Assembly: GCA_016647705.1 (NCBI GenBank)
Contig: CM028326.1
Location: forward strand, 3,348,001-3,412,000
Reading direction: 5' to 3'
Source: Eucommia ulmoides
Taxonomy: Eukaryota > Streptophyta > Magnoliopsida > Garryales > Eucommiaceae
DNA: 64,000 nt
Under the pieces are notes generated by a model, which saw nothing but the letters and a program-made list of their open reading frames with translations, ran no database searches and was not told where the DNA came from. The first letter of the stretch is position 1. Every line of letters begins with the position of its first letter. Of the stretch, positions 34,581 to 45,785 are shown in pieces. A program made the position numbers and the translations under genes.

Positions 34581-35881
34581 ATATAAGGAGGATTTAAAAA
34601 TAAAATAAAAACATTTGGATTTAAATTCTAATTGGACTTAATCGAATAAGGTACCGTCTTTGGACGGGCGTCTTGGGGTGCATTCAGTGGTGTTCAAATG
34701 TGTATATCTGTGTATATATCAAAGATAGATAGAGAGAGACTTCGCAGCCGTCCAGAACACCATCAAATCGAAGCTCTCCACCCTTCTTGCAATCTCCGAC
34801 TGTATATATGTGTGTGCGTAAGATTGAGAGAAGGAGAGGAGATGAGATGTTGGGGGTGGTGCCGACATATTGTATTTTGTTTCATTTATTTCGAAAATGG
34901 TGTGGAGATGGGGTGGAGGCCGTCGGAAGAGGTGATAGTGGTGGTGATGATGATGGGGGTTGTTCAATGGCTGGAAATGGTTGTGGTGCACATGGAGCTA
35001 GAGGGTTGTTATGATGGTGTGTTGGAGATGGCAGTGATGGTGGTGGGTTGGAGGTGGCGGTGATGGTGGCGCAATTGAGTTGGGTTGGAGATGGTGGTGG
35101 GGTTGGGTTGCGGATGGTGATGGTGGTAGATATCAGGGTAAGAGAGATAGAGAGACTTTGCTGGAGAGAGCCACACCATTGCCGTCATCCAAGCGAGGAA
35201 GAAAATGAAACGAAAAAAGTACACAATAGCCCCTTGAGTTTTTTGAATATATAAAAACAGTTCCTATTAAAATTTTGTAAGGGTATACACGTCATTAACA
35301 GTTGACCCTCAATGTTGACTAACATATTTATACTTTTGGTCAAATTGAAACAAAAATCAATTATGAGAGATCAAATGTGTTGAACCCTAAATAGCAATTG
35401 ATCATTGACCCCTTTTATGAGGGGCCAAAAAAATTATTTTTCCAAATTAAAAACCTTATCAATAATTTTGGATGGAAAAATGGAGTGCATGCGGTTTTCT
35501 ATGTGGATATTTTTTTCATTTCATCGAATAAACCTAAGAGGCTTTCTCATAGTCTTTCCTTAACAATTATTCATCTGAAAAATGAGAGAGAAACTCGAAT
35601 TGTTATTATAAAAATGTTAGAGAAAAACGTTTTAAATTTAGTGAAACGACAATGACAAAATAATCCCCATTAGAACAACTACAACCTAAATATCTATTTT
35701 CATTAGTTAAAGTACCATTATGGCTCATAAATAGTATTTTGTCTTATAAAAATTTAGAGTTGTATTTTAATCATGTTAGCTAAAATGAATTAATTAATAA
35801 TATTTTAATTTAAATTAAGACTGAGTAAATATGTATGTAGTGGCTTGAAGTTAAGTATGGGGTATGACAAAGTAGACACTG

Positions 35882-36330
35882 AGGTTGCGTTTGTGTAAGG
35901 AATTTGACAAATATAAGAGATTTGTAAATTATGAGATTTCAAAATCTTGAATTTTGAAATTCAATTATTTACAAATTTCTTATTTAGATAACTATTTTAG
36001 ACAAAAATAACTATTTTAGACAAAAAATTTGATTGTTAATTTTATAATTTCCCTGTTTGGATAACTACCATCACTACCGTGGGGGTCGACGTCGGTGGTG
36101 GTCGGCGGAGGTTGGTAGCAGTGGTGGTCGGATCTAAAATCTCTCCTTTGATGGATTTGTAAACGACACCTAAAACGAAAGGTTGAGAAATCATCCATTT
36201 ACTCTAATTTTCAAATTCAAAGAATTTTATAAATTTTTCTTAATAAATACCCAAATAAGAAATTTGTCAATTTTTTTTTTAAAATCTTTGAACAAATCAA
36301 ATCTCTTTCCCCAAATCACTTAACCAAAAG
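35882..36330. mobile_element. MITE-like insertion seen by empty-site comparison
   Basis: The flank copy at 61757-61790 reads 'gggtatgacatagtaaatac' then 'tagagtactagtaattgg'. The copy here has about 450 extra bases between 'tatgacaaagtagacactga' and 'ctagaggagtaccagtaatt'. The ends GGTTGCGTTTGTGTAAGG and, inverted, GGTTAAGTGATTTGGGG are weakly similar. The insertion is well supported; the superfamily is not, and the exact target duplication is unclear. Confidence 0.55.
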
Positions 36331-36339
36331 AAAGCTAGA

Positions 36340-36830
36340 GGAGTACCAGTAATTGGTATGTTTTAATTTGAAAGTAGTTCATTTCAATACTTCGGGTCAA
36401 ACGTTTTTCAACGTCTTGAATTCGAACCCAACCTCTTCCCTACCTGAGCACGCGCGATCGGGAAGTTTGCCGGCACGGCGGATTTCGGCGGCCCAAAAAA
36501 ATCATTCTTATACGTTTAAGCATTAAAAAACGAGGTTCGAATTCCTTCATTTTAGATAAGGCAATTCACGTCTGCATATATGGAAGTTCATTATTGGAGA
36601 TTATATTTTAATGGTAAAGATGCTGATTTCAAAGCTAACCCAACCAAATAATTGAGGTATAAGTCGTGTCTTTCAAATTAAATTAAGAGTGCAACTTGTT
36701 GGGTTGTGATTAAATTAAGAGTGCAACTAGTTTGCAGATCCAGGGTTTGACCCAAGTATTAGCCTCATGGTGCTCGAGTAAATGCTCCACCGAAAAGCCC
36801 CTCCATGTGAAGATTTAAGAAAAGACAATT
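36340..36830 (+). repeat. NLR-2 upstream flank, homologous to 63618-64000
   Basis: It shares 'cgaacccaacctcttccc', 'acctgagcacg', 'aagtttg(c/t)cggcacggc', 'tatacgtttaagcatt', 'gatccagggtttg' and 'aaatgctccaccgaaa' with the last 380 bases of the window. It also contains an internal duplication: 'gaagttcattattgga...ccaaccaaataattga' at about 36580-36650 resembles 36850-36910. This flank leads directly to exon 1 of NLR-2. Confidence 0.8.
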
Positions 36831-36980
36831 CAAGCTGGCAGATAAGGAAGTTTATTATATTTTAATAATAAAGATGTTGATTTCAAACCAAACCCAACCA
36901 AATAATTGATCCAGGAGCCTAATATAAAAGTCAGAACCATGATATGATTCTACAGGGGAAGAAAGCAGGGAGAAGTAGAG

Positions 36981-37140
36981 ATGGCTCAGTTTTTAATCGA
37001 TTATGTGAGTACCAAACTGAAAGAGAGTGCTGTTGATGAATTCGAGTTCCAGTGGGGGTTCAAGGAAGAGATGGAACTGCTCAGACGTCGCCTAGCCCAA
37101 ATGAAAAGTAAACTGGCAGATGTTGAGGGAAAAACCAATG
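36981..37140 (+). pseudogene. NLR-2 exon 1 (coiled-coil N-terminus)
   Basis: It begins MAQFLIDYVSTKLKESAVDE and continues through FEFQWGFKEEMELLRRRL to VEGKTN, the N-terminal helices of an Rx-type coiled coil. The start codon at 36981 follows 'gggagaagtagag' and gives the family's usual MA- start. The exon has 160 bases and ends with a phase-1 donor (G|GTGAGA). The same exon length occurs in the pseudogene at 28216-29826. Exon 2 lies 9.46 kb away at 46600. Confidence 0.85.
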
Positions 37141-37244
37141 GTGAGAACTTGACAACTAATTCATTATTGATTTTTTAGTATTTTATTACTTTATTTCCTC
37201 ATCAAATCATAAATTTCGCCTATCATTTGTAACATGTCCATTAT

Positions 37245-37450
37245 TAGAGAATAATATAAATGGCTTGTGTTTTTATTAATATCGAAGTTTCGCTATTTAT
37301 AGACTACTTATACAATAGGATAAAGAACAATAAAAAGAAATACAAAATACAATAAGAAAATAACATAAATGCTTAAGTAAATAAGGAAATGATATTATTC
37401 CAAATGTACAAAAGGAAACATTCTTACTGTATATTTGGAATACTCTAACA
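37245..37450 (-). repeat. 3' LTR of the element (left side)
   Basis: About 206 bp, matching 39191-39321 plus 39922-39986 once the nested MITE is removed ('cttgtgtttttatt', 'aatacaaaatacaata', 'gtacaaaaggaaacatt', 'gtatatttggaatactctaa'). Its outer edge is partly degraded. Confidence 0.75.
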
Positions 37451-38163
37451 TGCCCCCGTAAAATAGAGCTCCTGGAGAAGAGTCCAATCTTGTCTTTGAG
37501 TAGGAGAAAACGAGCTCGAGCTTATGGCTTGGTGTTGTCAGCGTCTGGATGCTGGGAAGCGTGCTGGAGCGTGATCTTGGAACATTTAAGGGCTCGCTGT
37601 AGCGCGCTTTGCAAAGAAAGAGGGAGGGAGGGAGAGAGAGAGAGAGATGGACCCACATCTGGTGGATGGCAGGCAGTTGAATATTGCTGCCTTCAACGTT
37701 GACATTGGGGGCTTCAACAACAACATCCATTATTTGGCAAGGTGTATCTGTGTTGTGATTGCAAAAAGTGAAATCGTTGGACTTTTGCTAGCTGAAGCAA
37801 GCATAAAGTCAATTATGCAACTCTTTATTAAATTTTCTGCTGGGATAATACTGGATTCCTGTAGCAAAACCAAAAAGACATGAGAGATTGTATCCTTGGG
37901 AATTTCAAGAAGAGATTGCTAGTTATACTGAAAACACGGATCTGGTGTTGGCTAGGAGAATGCCGTTTCTGGAGAAGGTAATGATGTGACTGATAATAGA
38001 GTATCAGAACATGTTAAGGATGGAGAAGGGGGGAAATTGAAACCCTAGATTCGGTGAGAAAGGGTTTTCGAGAGATCCGTAGACTCTTGCTGTGTTGCTT
38101 CGGCTGGAACAGCAACGTGGGTTGGGAGGCTAAAGGCTCTTGAGGAACAGAGGAACAGAGTGA

Positions 38164-38355
38164 TTGCGAAAGGGGATTGTTGCTTTAGTCCTTAAGGAAA
38201 TAGGGCGTTTGGTTTCATGTGAAAGAGACACTGCATCTCTTGAGGTCGCCAAAAGATACTACGAGAGAGCTGGTGTTTCGGAGAAGGTGGATGTGAGACA
38301 TGGAGTGACAGCGGATACTCTGAAGTCGATGGTTGAGAGGGGTGAAGGTTGTAGA
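38164..38355 (+). pseudogene. O-methyltransferase-like fragment captured in LTR element
   Basis: The + strand encodes GRLVSCERDTASLEVAKRYY, then ERAGVSEKVDVRHG and ADTLKSMVERGEG. This resembles the SAM-binding region of plant class I (cation-dependent type) O-methyltransferases, where the Glu in ACERD-type motifs precedes an LEVAK..YE..GV helix. Only about 50 codons are recognisable, with no upstream glycine-rich loop and no downstream catalytic part. The coding direction is opposite to the element's own orientation. I infer transduplication of a host gene piece. Confidence 0.6.
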
Positions 38356-39190
38356 AGAGAGAAGAGGGAAGAGCTTGAGTGATTGAGAGATTCGACTGTG
38401 GGTATTTCATTATCGACGGTTCGTCGGCGACAAATCGGGTCGGACATGCGGAGGTTTGACGTTCGTTGAGGCGGATCTCGGTGGTGGCGCTGCTATATGA
38501 CCGAGAGGAACCGAGAAGGGGAATTGTGCGGTACGGACTGCGTTTGTCACGATGCCATTGCCGGCTGCCTATAAAGAAATTGAAAGGGGGAGATCGAGAG
38601 CAGACATGGGGAGAGAGAGTGGGGGAAAAATGATATTAGAATATAGGTAGGTTAAGGGAGTGGGAATTGTTGTCCATTGAGGTTATGAGTGGGGGACGAA
38701 GAAGTAGGAGGAAGACGATGAGAGAGAGCAGGGATATATGAAGAGATGGAAAATAAACCCCAGAAATGGAGATTATTTGAGACACACAGATGAGTTTGTA
38801 ATGGGGAGAAGAAAGAGACAAAGAGTAGAACAAGAATTACAATATCTAATTGCCTGAGATTTGATTGGTTTTCGAAAAGGGCCAAGGGTCGGCGACGGAC
38901 ATGGCTAATCGAAACAGAGAGAGATAAATTTCAGAGAGAGAAGTGGGTATGCTGTAACAAAAAGATTCGTGGAGGTGAGGAAGAAGATTCAAAAGAGCGA
39001 ATAGTAGAAAAAAAAAATTGAAAATTGGGCAGGAGAAGTTGTTTCACGGCAGCCGCCGTCGGAATTCGTAGTCGGAGGCCATGAAGACTGACAGCGGCTG
39101 GAAAACCCTTATCCCTTCTTGAAAACTCTCTCTCTCTAGTCTTTCTTTCTTTTTTCTTTTTTTGTATGTATCTACGCTCTGATACCATAT

Positions 39191-39986
39191 TGAAAAATAA
39201 TATAAATAGCTTGTGTGTTTTTATTGATATAAAAACTTCACTATTTATATAATGGGATGAAGAATAATAAAATGAAATACAAAATACAATAAGGAAACAA
39301 CATAAATGTTTAAGTAATTAAGGCCCCGTTTGGTAACCGTTTCCATTCCAAAAATTCTCATCCCATTCCCAGAATTTTGGAAATTCTGTTTGTGAATAGC
39401 GTTTGATAATTTTGTTTCCGTTTCCATTTCATTCCTATTTGAGAATTGTGCCCATTTTTTTCTTAAGAAATAAGAAACAAAAAAAAGTTGTTTCTCATTA
39501 TTCTCATTCTATTCCCAAAACACATTGTTACTTTTCACCCGCCGGTCGACCACCGTCCACCGCCGCCGGCCATCTTCGGTTACCGTCGCTGGTCACCGTC
39601 TGGTCGAAGACTTTCCGGCCACTGTCACCCACCCGTCACCATTGTCCGGCCGTCGCTGGCACCGGAGCCATTGCCTTCCGGCCGACGCCGGCGACAGCGC
39701 CACCCCCGTCAGGCCAAAACAGGAAAAAAAAAAAAAAAAAAAAAATTAGGATAAAATCGTTACCAAACACAATTCTCTTCCCAAAACAAAAAAAAAAAAA
39801 AAATTATCGTTACCAAACACAATTCTACTCCCAAGAATAAAACAAAATTCTCATCCCATCCCATCCCATTTTCATCCCACTACTGGAATGGAAACAGAAA
39901 CGGTTACCAAATGCAACCTAAGAAAATGACATTATTTCAAGTATACAAAAGGAAACATTGCTATTGTATATTTGAAATACTCTAAC
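39191..39986 (-). repeat. 5' LTR of the element (right side), interrupted by a MITE
   Basis: The LTR sequence is split between 39191-39321 and 39922-39986. The rest is the nested element at 39322-39918. The intact left LTR supplies the empty site 'ttaagtaaataaggaaatga'. Confidence 0.75.
39322..39918. mobile_element. PIF/Harbinger-like non-autonomous element, TSD TAA
   Basis: The ends GGCCCCGTTTGGTAACCGTT and (inverted) GGTTGCATTTGGTAACCGTT are terminal inverted repeats, followed inside by 'tttccattcc' on each side. The 3-bp duplication TAA (39319-39321 and 39919-39921) fits PIF/Harbinger. The insertion lies inside an LTR whose sister LTR shows the empty site. The interior is GC-rich (CCG/GGC triplets, 39540-39720) and then A-rich, with no transposase. 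Confidence 0.82.
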
Positions 39987-40197
39987 ACACATAACGTTTT
40001 TTTTTTTTTTTTTAAATATGTTTTTATTCCCTTTTTTTTTTTTTTTTTATTACTAACAACCATATTTAAAAAAAAAAAAAAATTATTTCAAATTCTTATA
40101 AAAATTATATTTACCTTTAACCCATCCTACCAACCACTGCCACCACCACTCCATTATTTTCTTATTTACTAAAAAACGAAAGCAATGATTTTTTATT

Positions 40198-40242
<45 letters not shown>

Positions 40243-42392
40243 GGATCTAACTGTAAAAAGATATATATATAAAATACACTTAGTCCTGAAAAATTATAAA
40301 AAAGATTTCCAACTACTTTAATTAAGTTTCAGTCCCCAAAGAATTTTTGAGAAAATACTCCCTATTCTTTGGCCATCATTTCTCCCTAATTTAATATAAA
40401 ATGTCATTTTGTGAGATAAAACATTTTACAGAAGGTTCACTCAATATTTCAGAATAATATTTCAATCAAATATTTCATAACAATATTTCATCAATGTTTA
40501 CTCAGTATTTCACTTATTTAATCAAAAATTCGTTATGAATATACATTTGTGTGTGAATGTTCACTAAATATTTCAGAATAAATCAAAATATTAAAAAAAT
40601 CCGTTATGAATGTACTTTTCACTTTAATATTTTTGAACAAATAAAAACAAATGTTCACTAAAAAATGTTTCAAACAAATGTTTACTCAAAATTTTAAGAA
40701 CAAATGTTCACTCAAATATTCAGAACGAATGTTTACTTAAAATTTTAGATCTGAGAGAGAGATAGAGAGTTCAATGGCTTTCTTTTTTGAGCTTTATGGC
40801 TTCCTCTAGTGCACCGTGACAAACAGAAGCGCCAAACAGTGACGACGAACGAACAGATCTGAAACAAATTTGGGAATGACATTGTAAGAGGAGAGATCGA
40901 CATTTTAGAGGGGGAAAGAGAGAGAGGCAACAAACAGCGGCAACGAATGATGGAGGCAATGACGAACAGTAGCGATGAATGCGTGACGACGAGGACTCTC
41001 TTCCGATTGGAAAATCGTGACGATAGAACTTTAGTGGTCGAACAGTTGAATGTCGGACACCATCGGTTTGGATGGATAGTTGTGGACCTTAGCCGAGGGC
41101 CAGATCCGGATTGGGGATGATTGGAAAAATTCAGATCTAAGGAAGGCAACAGAGAAGGAGATGACGAAGATGGAGAAAGAGAAGGCAACGGAAAAGGAGA
41201 AGGCACAGCGGTTGGGGTGGTAGGGCTTGCAGCTGAGGAAGAGAGAGATGGAGATGATAGCTAAAAATGAAGAAGACAATTAGGGTGAGAAACTAGGGTT
41301 TTATATATTTAGACAAGGGTATAAACGTTTGTTCATTAATTTGGTCAACAGTCAAAGGACTATGCACTGACAATGTTTTACAAAAAACTAAATTACAACA
41401 TAACTATTTAAAATGATTTTTTTTCTAAACCGGCTCTTAAATATGGGTTAAACAATTAAAAGCTCAAAACTTAAAGGTGTATTTATGTATTCTAATTTTT
41501 AATTATTTAATTATTTTTATAGTGTTAAGATAAGATTGTCAATACAATAAAACTTTGAGTAATTTTTATCATATGGGAGAGTTAAATGGTATTTGATCAA
41601 AAATGATATTTAGATATGATAAGGGGTAAGTGATAAATACCTTTTTTTTAGTATTTTTTGTGTGGGTTTTGATTACAGAATATATCACACTTTTGTAATA
41701 AAAATTACACATTTTTATTAGGGTAAATTACAACTTTTGTTAATTTTTTAGGAAAAATTAGAAAAAAATCTCATTTTTACCATTAAAATTAAAATGGGTT
41801 ACTATTTATAAGCCCCTATCAAGACAACAACACTTATATATTTATGATTTAAGATAAATTTAAATATATATTCTCTCACTATATTAACAACAACATAATA
41901 AATGAGGGATGCAAATGTTGTTATCCAGCAATAATGTAAATAGGAACATAATGAATGGGAAATGTAAATATTATTGTACAACAACAATGTAAACAACATA
42001 ATGAATTAAGAGATGTAAATATTACTGTACAACAAACAATTACCGTATGACAATTAGATTTTTCTCTAAACGTAAATAGTTATATAGGTATAAGAATAAA
42101 TTAGTAATGGGCCTTAGGGCCCATTATAAAATACCCATTTTTAATTGGACAACCAAATAATTTCAGTTTTTGATTAGTAGATTGTTTTTTTGAAATAATC
42201 ATGTAAAATTATATAAGTTTTTTTTTATTGTTTAGCCCAAATTTCGCACTCTCTCTTCTCAATAAACTTTATAAGTAAAAATGTTATTATTTCATCATTT
42301 TCTTCGTATTTAGTCATTTGACAATTATTTTTATTAATAAAGAGACAATTATACCCCTATAAAAATATATAATCCTAGCCCACACTTACTTA
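39987..42392. other. intron interior: poly-T, degenerate repeats, no gene
   Basis: A T run of about 42 bases at 40199-40240 follows several shorter ones. From 40430 to 40745 short units of the type 'aacaaatgttcact' with 'tatttcag' recur irregularly. 40745-41290 is GA-rich, and its reverse complement looks like a CT-rich plant leader. A possible relation to 42850-44110 is noted among the findings. No gene is supported. Confidence 0.45.
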
Positions 42393-42804
42393 GGGTATGT
42401 TTAGTTGGAAGGGTGGGAAAATAAAAGAAAAAACGAAATGAAAAAGAGTTTTTTTTACCCTTTGTACAAGGAAAATTATTTTTCTTAGTATGTTTGGTTG
42501 GAGAGATATAGAATGAGGAAAAATAATATTTTGTGTGTATTAAAAAAAGAAAAAAAATAATATGCACTATCTTAATTTACAATTTTACCATTACTACAAA
42601 TGAAATGAGTACGTGTAATATAAAATGAAGGAGCAAAATGGTAATTTTGGAATGTTTTTCTTACCAACTTTTCATTTTCATCCCAAATTTGGGAGGGAAA
42701 AAAGGGCAGGAACACATGATTTCACCTCCATTTTCTTTTTTTTTTTCCTTTCACCACCAACCAAACACACTATCATTTCATTATCCACTCTACCAAACAC
42801 ACCC
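42393..42804. mobile_element. Tourist-like MITE, TSD TTA
   Basis: It starts GGGTATGTTTAGTTGG and ends CCAAACACACCC, as inverted repeats, with TTA on both sides (42390-42392 and 42805-42807). At 412 bp with no coding capacity it fits the PIF/Harbinger-derived Tourist group. An internal 'agtatgtttggttgg' near 42487 repeats the terminus. Confidence 0.85.
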
Positions 42805-42807
42805 TTA

Positions 42808-45277
42808 GAGAGTTCCAAGTCGTTTTTTTTCTCTTTCTTACCATTCATCTTCAAAGCCAGCCATCTCTCCCTTTTTGTTCATCTTCAAAACCTAGCGTTG
42901 TTCATCTTCAAACCCTAGCCCTCCATCTGTTTGTCTGGTCGCAGCAGCCGCGTCATGTCATTGCCCTTGCTCGTGGTTGCCAATATCCCTTCTCCCTGTC
43001 TTTTTTCTAAGTCGTTCATCTCTCCCTCTCTATTCATAGGCATTGTCGCAACCGCTGCATCTGGTCGCCATCGGTACTTGTGGCCACGTCGTCTGTTCGT
43101 ATCGCCAATGTGCTCGTGGTCGCCGTCGCCAAGAACTCTCTCATCTCTATCTCTCTCCCCATTTCCAGATCTAGAAAAAATCACAGCGGTGGCTACCGTG
43201 AGTGCAATGGTAAATGAAGACTGAGTACTTGTGGTCGTGTCTTCTATTCATATTGCCACTGTGCTCATGGTCGCCATCGCCGAGCTCTCTGTCACCTATC
43301 TCTCTCTCTCTTTCCATTTCTAGATTTGGAAAAAATCACAGCAGTGGCAACAACGAGTGCAATGCTGAACAGAGACAGTGTTGAATGGTGATGGCGAATC
43401 AAGCTTATCCTTGTCATTTCTTCATTTTCGTTTTTGCCAAAGAGTGTTTGTCTTTGTCACAATCTCAGATCTAGAAAGTTTTGTTATGAAATTTTGTAAA
43501 TTTGGAACAATTACCGCTATGGTGAATATTCACAACGAACCACTTTGTTTAATGAGTTTGTGTTTGTGAATATTTCATTCAGGTGGATGTTCATGTGATT
43601 TTGTTAAAATGTTTACACGAGTTTGTCTTTTGTTGATCTTCTTCAATGATCTTGATTTGTTTTTCCATGAATGGTCGTACAAGGGTTTAGATCTGTTTTG
43701 ACTTTGTTAATTTTTTGTGGAATTTGTTGTTTATTCATGTGAATGTTCTTTTTGTTGATATTAAGTTTCTTTCAATATTTCTTGATTTTGTGTTTTTTGT
43801 GAATGTTCTTTAAAAGATTTCAGATCTATTTTGATTTAGTTTTCAAGATGAATGTGTTATTTGTGGTTGGTGAATGTTCATACCGATTTTGTTTATGTTG
43901 ATGTTAAGGGGTTTTCGAGGTCTTGATTTGTTGTTCATTGGTATTTTGATTAAACGCTCATGTGGTTTGATGAAATATTTACGACAATTTGTTTTTCGTT
44001 GATCTTAGTTCTTTTCAAATTTTTTATTTTATTTTATTTTTTATTTTTTTATGATTTTGGTGAATGTTCATACCAATATAATAAAAACGAAAATTTATTC
44101 ATGTATTAAACAACTAACATTCACAAGAACGGAATCAAAATTAAAATGTATTAGAATGTTTAAAAATAATAAAATAAAAATAGGAATGTCCGCGTCTTAA
44201 TATTTTTACAGAATAACATTATACATAAACAATAATAAAAAAAATAGTCAAAGAACAAATGACTATTTTTTAAGAATTTTTTAGGACTAAAAATTTTATT
44301 ATGTTAGTTGGAGGTCATTTTTTTCGATTTATATATCTCTTAAGGACTATATAATAAATTTCCGAACTACATAAAATATCTCGAACTTCTCTAAAATCTC
44401 ATAGCAATTGGAAGATGTGGGGTTGATGTGTTAATTCTAGAGAAGTTTAGGAGTATTTTGGAATTCTTAGAAAAGTATGGGGGATGTTTTTGTGTATTAC
44501 ATAAAGAGTAAGGCCTATTTCTACATATTTCAGAACAGGTTTGGATTATTTCTGCAATTGTAAAAAGGTTTTTGGCTATTTCTGCAATTTCTGAAAAGCT
44601 TTGGGGGTGGAAACAGCTATTGACAGAAACATGGGCTGATTTATAAATTTCAGAGAAGTCAATGTCAATTTTTGTGAAAAAAAAAATCCAAATAATATTT
44701 AAGAAAGTCAATTTTTGTGAAAATAATTATCATAACACTTGGAATATAAGTTAATAAAAACGCGTTAATGTCATCAAATGCACAGTGATCAAAGTAATAT
44801 GGAAATTATAATCGAAATCCATTTTCAATAAAATTCAATCTTTTCGTAGATTGTTGGGAAAATTACACATTTTTATTTTAATTTATTATAAGATAATCAA
44901 AAATAAACATCACAAATAGTTATATATGAACGACATTATAATGTTCACATATTAAGAACTAAAAGTACCATATTAGAAATGCAATCAACAAATAATTAGA
45001 AGAACAAAGTTATAGAGAACGTATTTGTCTAGTGGATTGAAATGTGTGAAATTTGTGTTAAGAAGGATTCTCATATACCAAGTTTAACGAATATCTTTTA
45101 CCAAGATACCATAATCTCATCGTGTCAAGGTGCTAGCAAAACTACCTTATACTGAATTTGTTACATGGTATTTATGTCATTCTTGTATTTATTTACTAAA
45201 CCATTAGGAACTCAAGAATACAATACATTTTTAAAAAGATAGGAGCATACAATATATATGTTTCGGCTTAAGGGGAG
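42808..45277. other. intron interior: captured-leader-like DNA and degenerate repeats
   Basis: 42850-43340 is CT-rich and contains two related copies of a segment with 'tcgtggtcgcc(g/a)tcgcc' and 'ctctctctc(cc/tt)' (43110 and 43270). 43560-44090 has recurrent 'gtgaatgttca' and 'tgttgat(c/a)tt' phrases. 44340-44710 carries repeats of 'tatttctgcaatt' with 'agaaaagctttggg'. I recognise no protein. Confidence 0.45.
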
Positions 45278-45445
45278 TGTTAAACAGTGTTTATGTCATT
45301 CTTGTATTATTTAGGATTTATTGTATTGTTTAGGGTTTCTGTGTTGTTTCTTAATTTCTATTATAAATAGAGGGAGGGATAACAAAATTGTTAATCTGTC
45401 TTACTATTTTTCTACTGTTCTTTTTGTTTAGGAGAATCGACAACG
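45278..45445 (+). mobile_element. LTR retrotransposon 3' end remnant (copia-like)
   Basis: A purine tract 'cttaaggggag' is followed at once by TGTTAAACAGTGTTTATGTC, a TATA-like 'ctattataaatagaggg' and a CT/TG-rich end. This is the layout of a polypurine tract and 3' LTR in copia-type elements. 'tatttatgtcattcttgta' also occurs at about 45170. The LTR end and target duplication are not clear. Confidence 0.5.
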
Positions 45446-45482
45446 AAGATGATTACCTTAAAATAAAACTATATAAAATATA

Positions 45483-45710
45483 GGGTTAATTACATTTTAT
45501 TCCCTTGTAATTTGACCAATTTGCACTTACCCCCCTGTGGTTTAGAAATAGTCACTTACCCCTCTGTGGTAAGATATTTGTTGCACTTATCTTCTACATT
45601 AGGGGGTAAGTGGTTTAAAAATCTGACCATAGAGGGGTAAGTGACGATTTTCAAACTACAGGGGTAAGTGAAAATTGGTCAAATTACAAGGGGTAAAGTG
45701 TAATTAACCC
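45483..45710. mobile_element. MULE-type MITE with 9-bp target duplication
   Basis: The two halves are long inverted repeats: GGGTTAATTACATTTTATTC on the left and, inverted, GGGTTAATTACACTTTACCC on the right. Both continue with 'cttgtaatttgaccaatt' and 'cacttaccc'. The 9-bp sequence TAAAATATA flanks it exactly (45474-45482 and 45711-45719). Total 228 bp, almost entirely foldback, no coding capacity. Confidence 0.88.
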
Positions 45711-45785
45711 TAAAATATATCAAACTTCTCTAAAATCTCATTTGCTATAGCTTATCACTTTAATGTATACATCAATATTTTATAA

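Larger units (their letters stand above)
32564..34686. mobile_element. solo LTR, 2123 bp, target duplication GTGGT
   Basis: The segment begins TGTAGACACGG and ends GCATTCA, with the TG...CA ends of an LTR. It is flanked by the perfect 5-bp duplication GTGGT (32559-32563 and 34687-34691). The homologous locus at about 53390-53405 has the uninterrupted sequence 'ggtggtgttcaaatg', which serves as an empty site. No internal retroelement region is present, so this is a solo LTR from recombination between two LTRs. Long LTRs with internal tandem repeats are typical of some Ty3/gypsy lineages; the lineage is not determined. Confidence 0.88.
31970..35460. mobile_element. MULE-like element with long terminal inverted repeats, split by a solo LTR
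   Basis: The left part (about 31975-32160: 'gggaaaatcat', 'ctatttagggttcgacacat', 'ttggtccctta') reappears inverted at about 35250-35460 ('tgtgttgaaccctaaatag', 'atttttccaaattaaaa'). This gives long, degenerate terminal inverted repeats. The interior holds CT-rich, GGT-rich sequence (32330-32560, 34690-35200) homologous to 53130-53880. A solo LTR splits it at 32564-34686. There is no transposase. A second copy without the left terminus spans 52985-53880 plus 61127-61380. Superfamily is inferred from TIR length only. Confidence 0.45.
37245..39986 (-). mobile_element. non-autonomous LTR retrotransposon with captured gene sequence
   Basis: Read on the minus strand, the 5' LTR (39986-39191) begins TGTTAGAGTATTTC and ends TTTTTCA. 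Two bases later comes the primer site TGGTATCAGAGC (complement of 39176-39187). The 3' LTR (37450-37245, about 206 bp) is preceded by a G-rich tract (ACGGGGGCA). The ~1.7-kb interior has no gag, protease, RT or integrase but includes a methyltransferase-like fragment. The 5' LTR is enlarged to 796 bp by a 597-bp MITE. I could not find a clear target duplication. Confidence 0.75.

Noticed and set aside
34698-35254. Several overlapping open frames on both strands (His-rich or Gly-rich)
   Set aside because: They are produced by GGT/CCA triplet repeats in a repeated flank that is also present at 53400-53880.
39403-39840. 145-codon Pro/Ser-rich frame
   Set aside because: It lies entirely inside a PIF/Harbinger-like MITE and reads its CCG-rich interior.
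40745-41279. 153-codon minus-strand Ser-rich frame
   Set aside because: It is CT-rich leader-like DNA with several alternative overlapping frames and no domain, so I treat it as part of a dead element.
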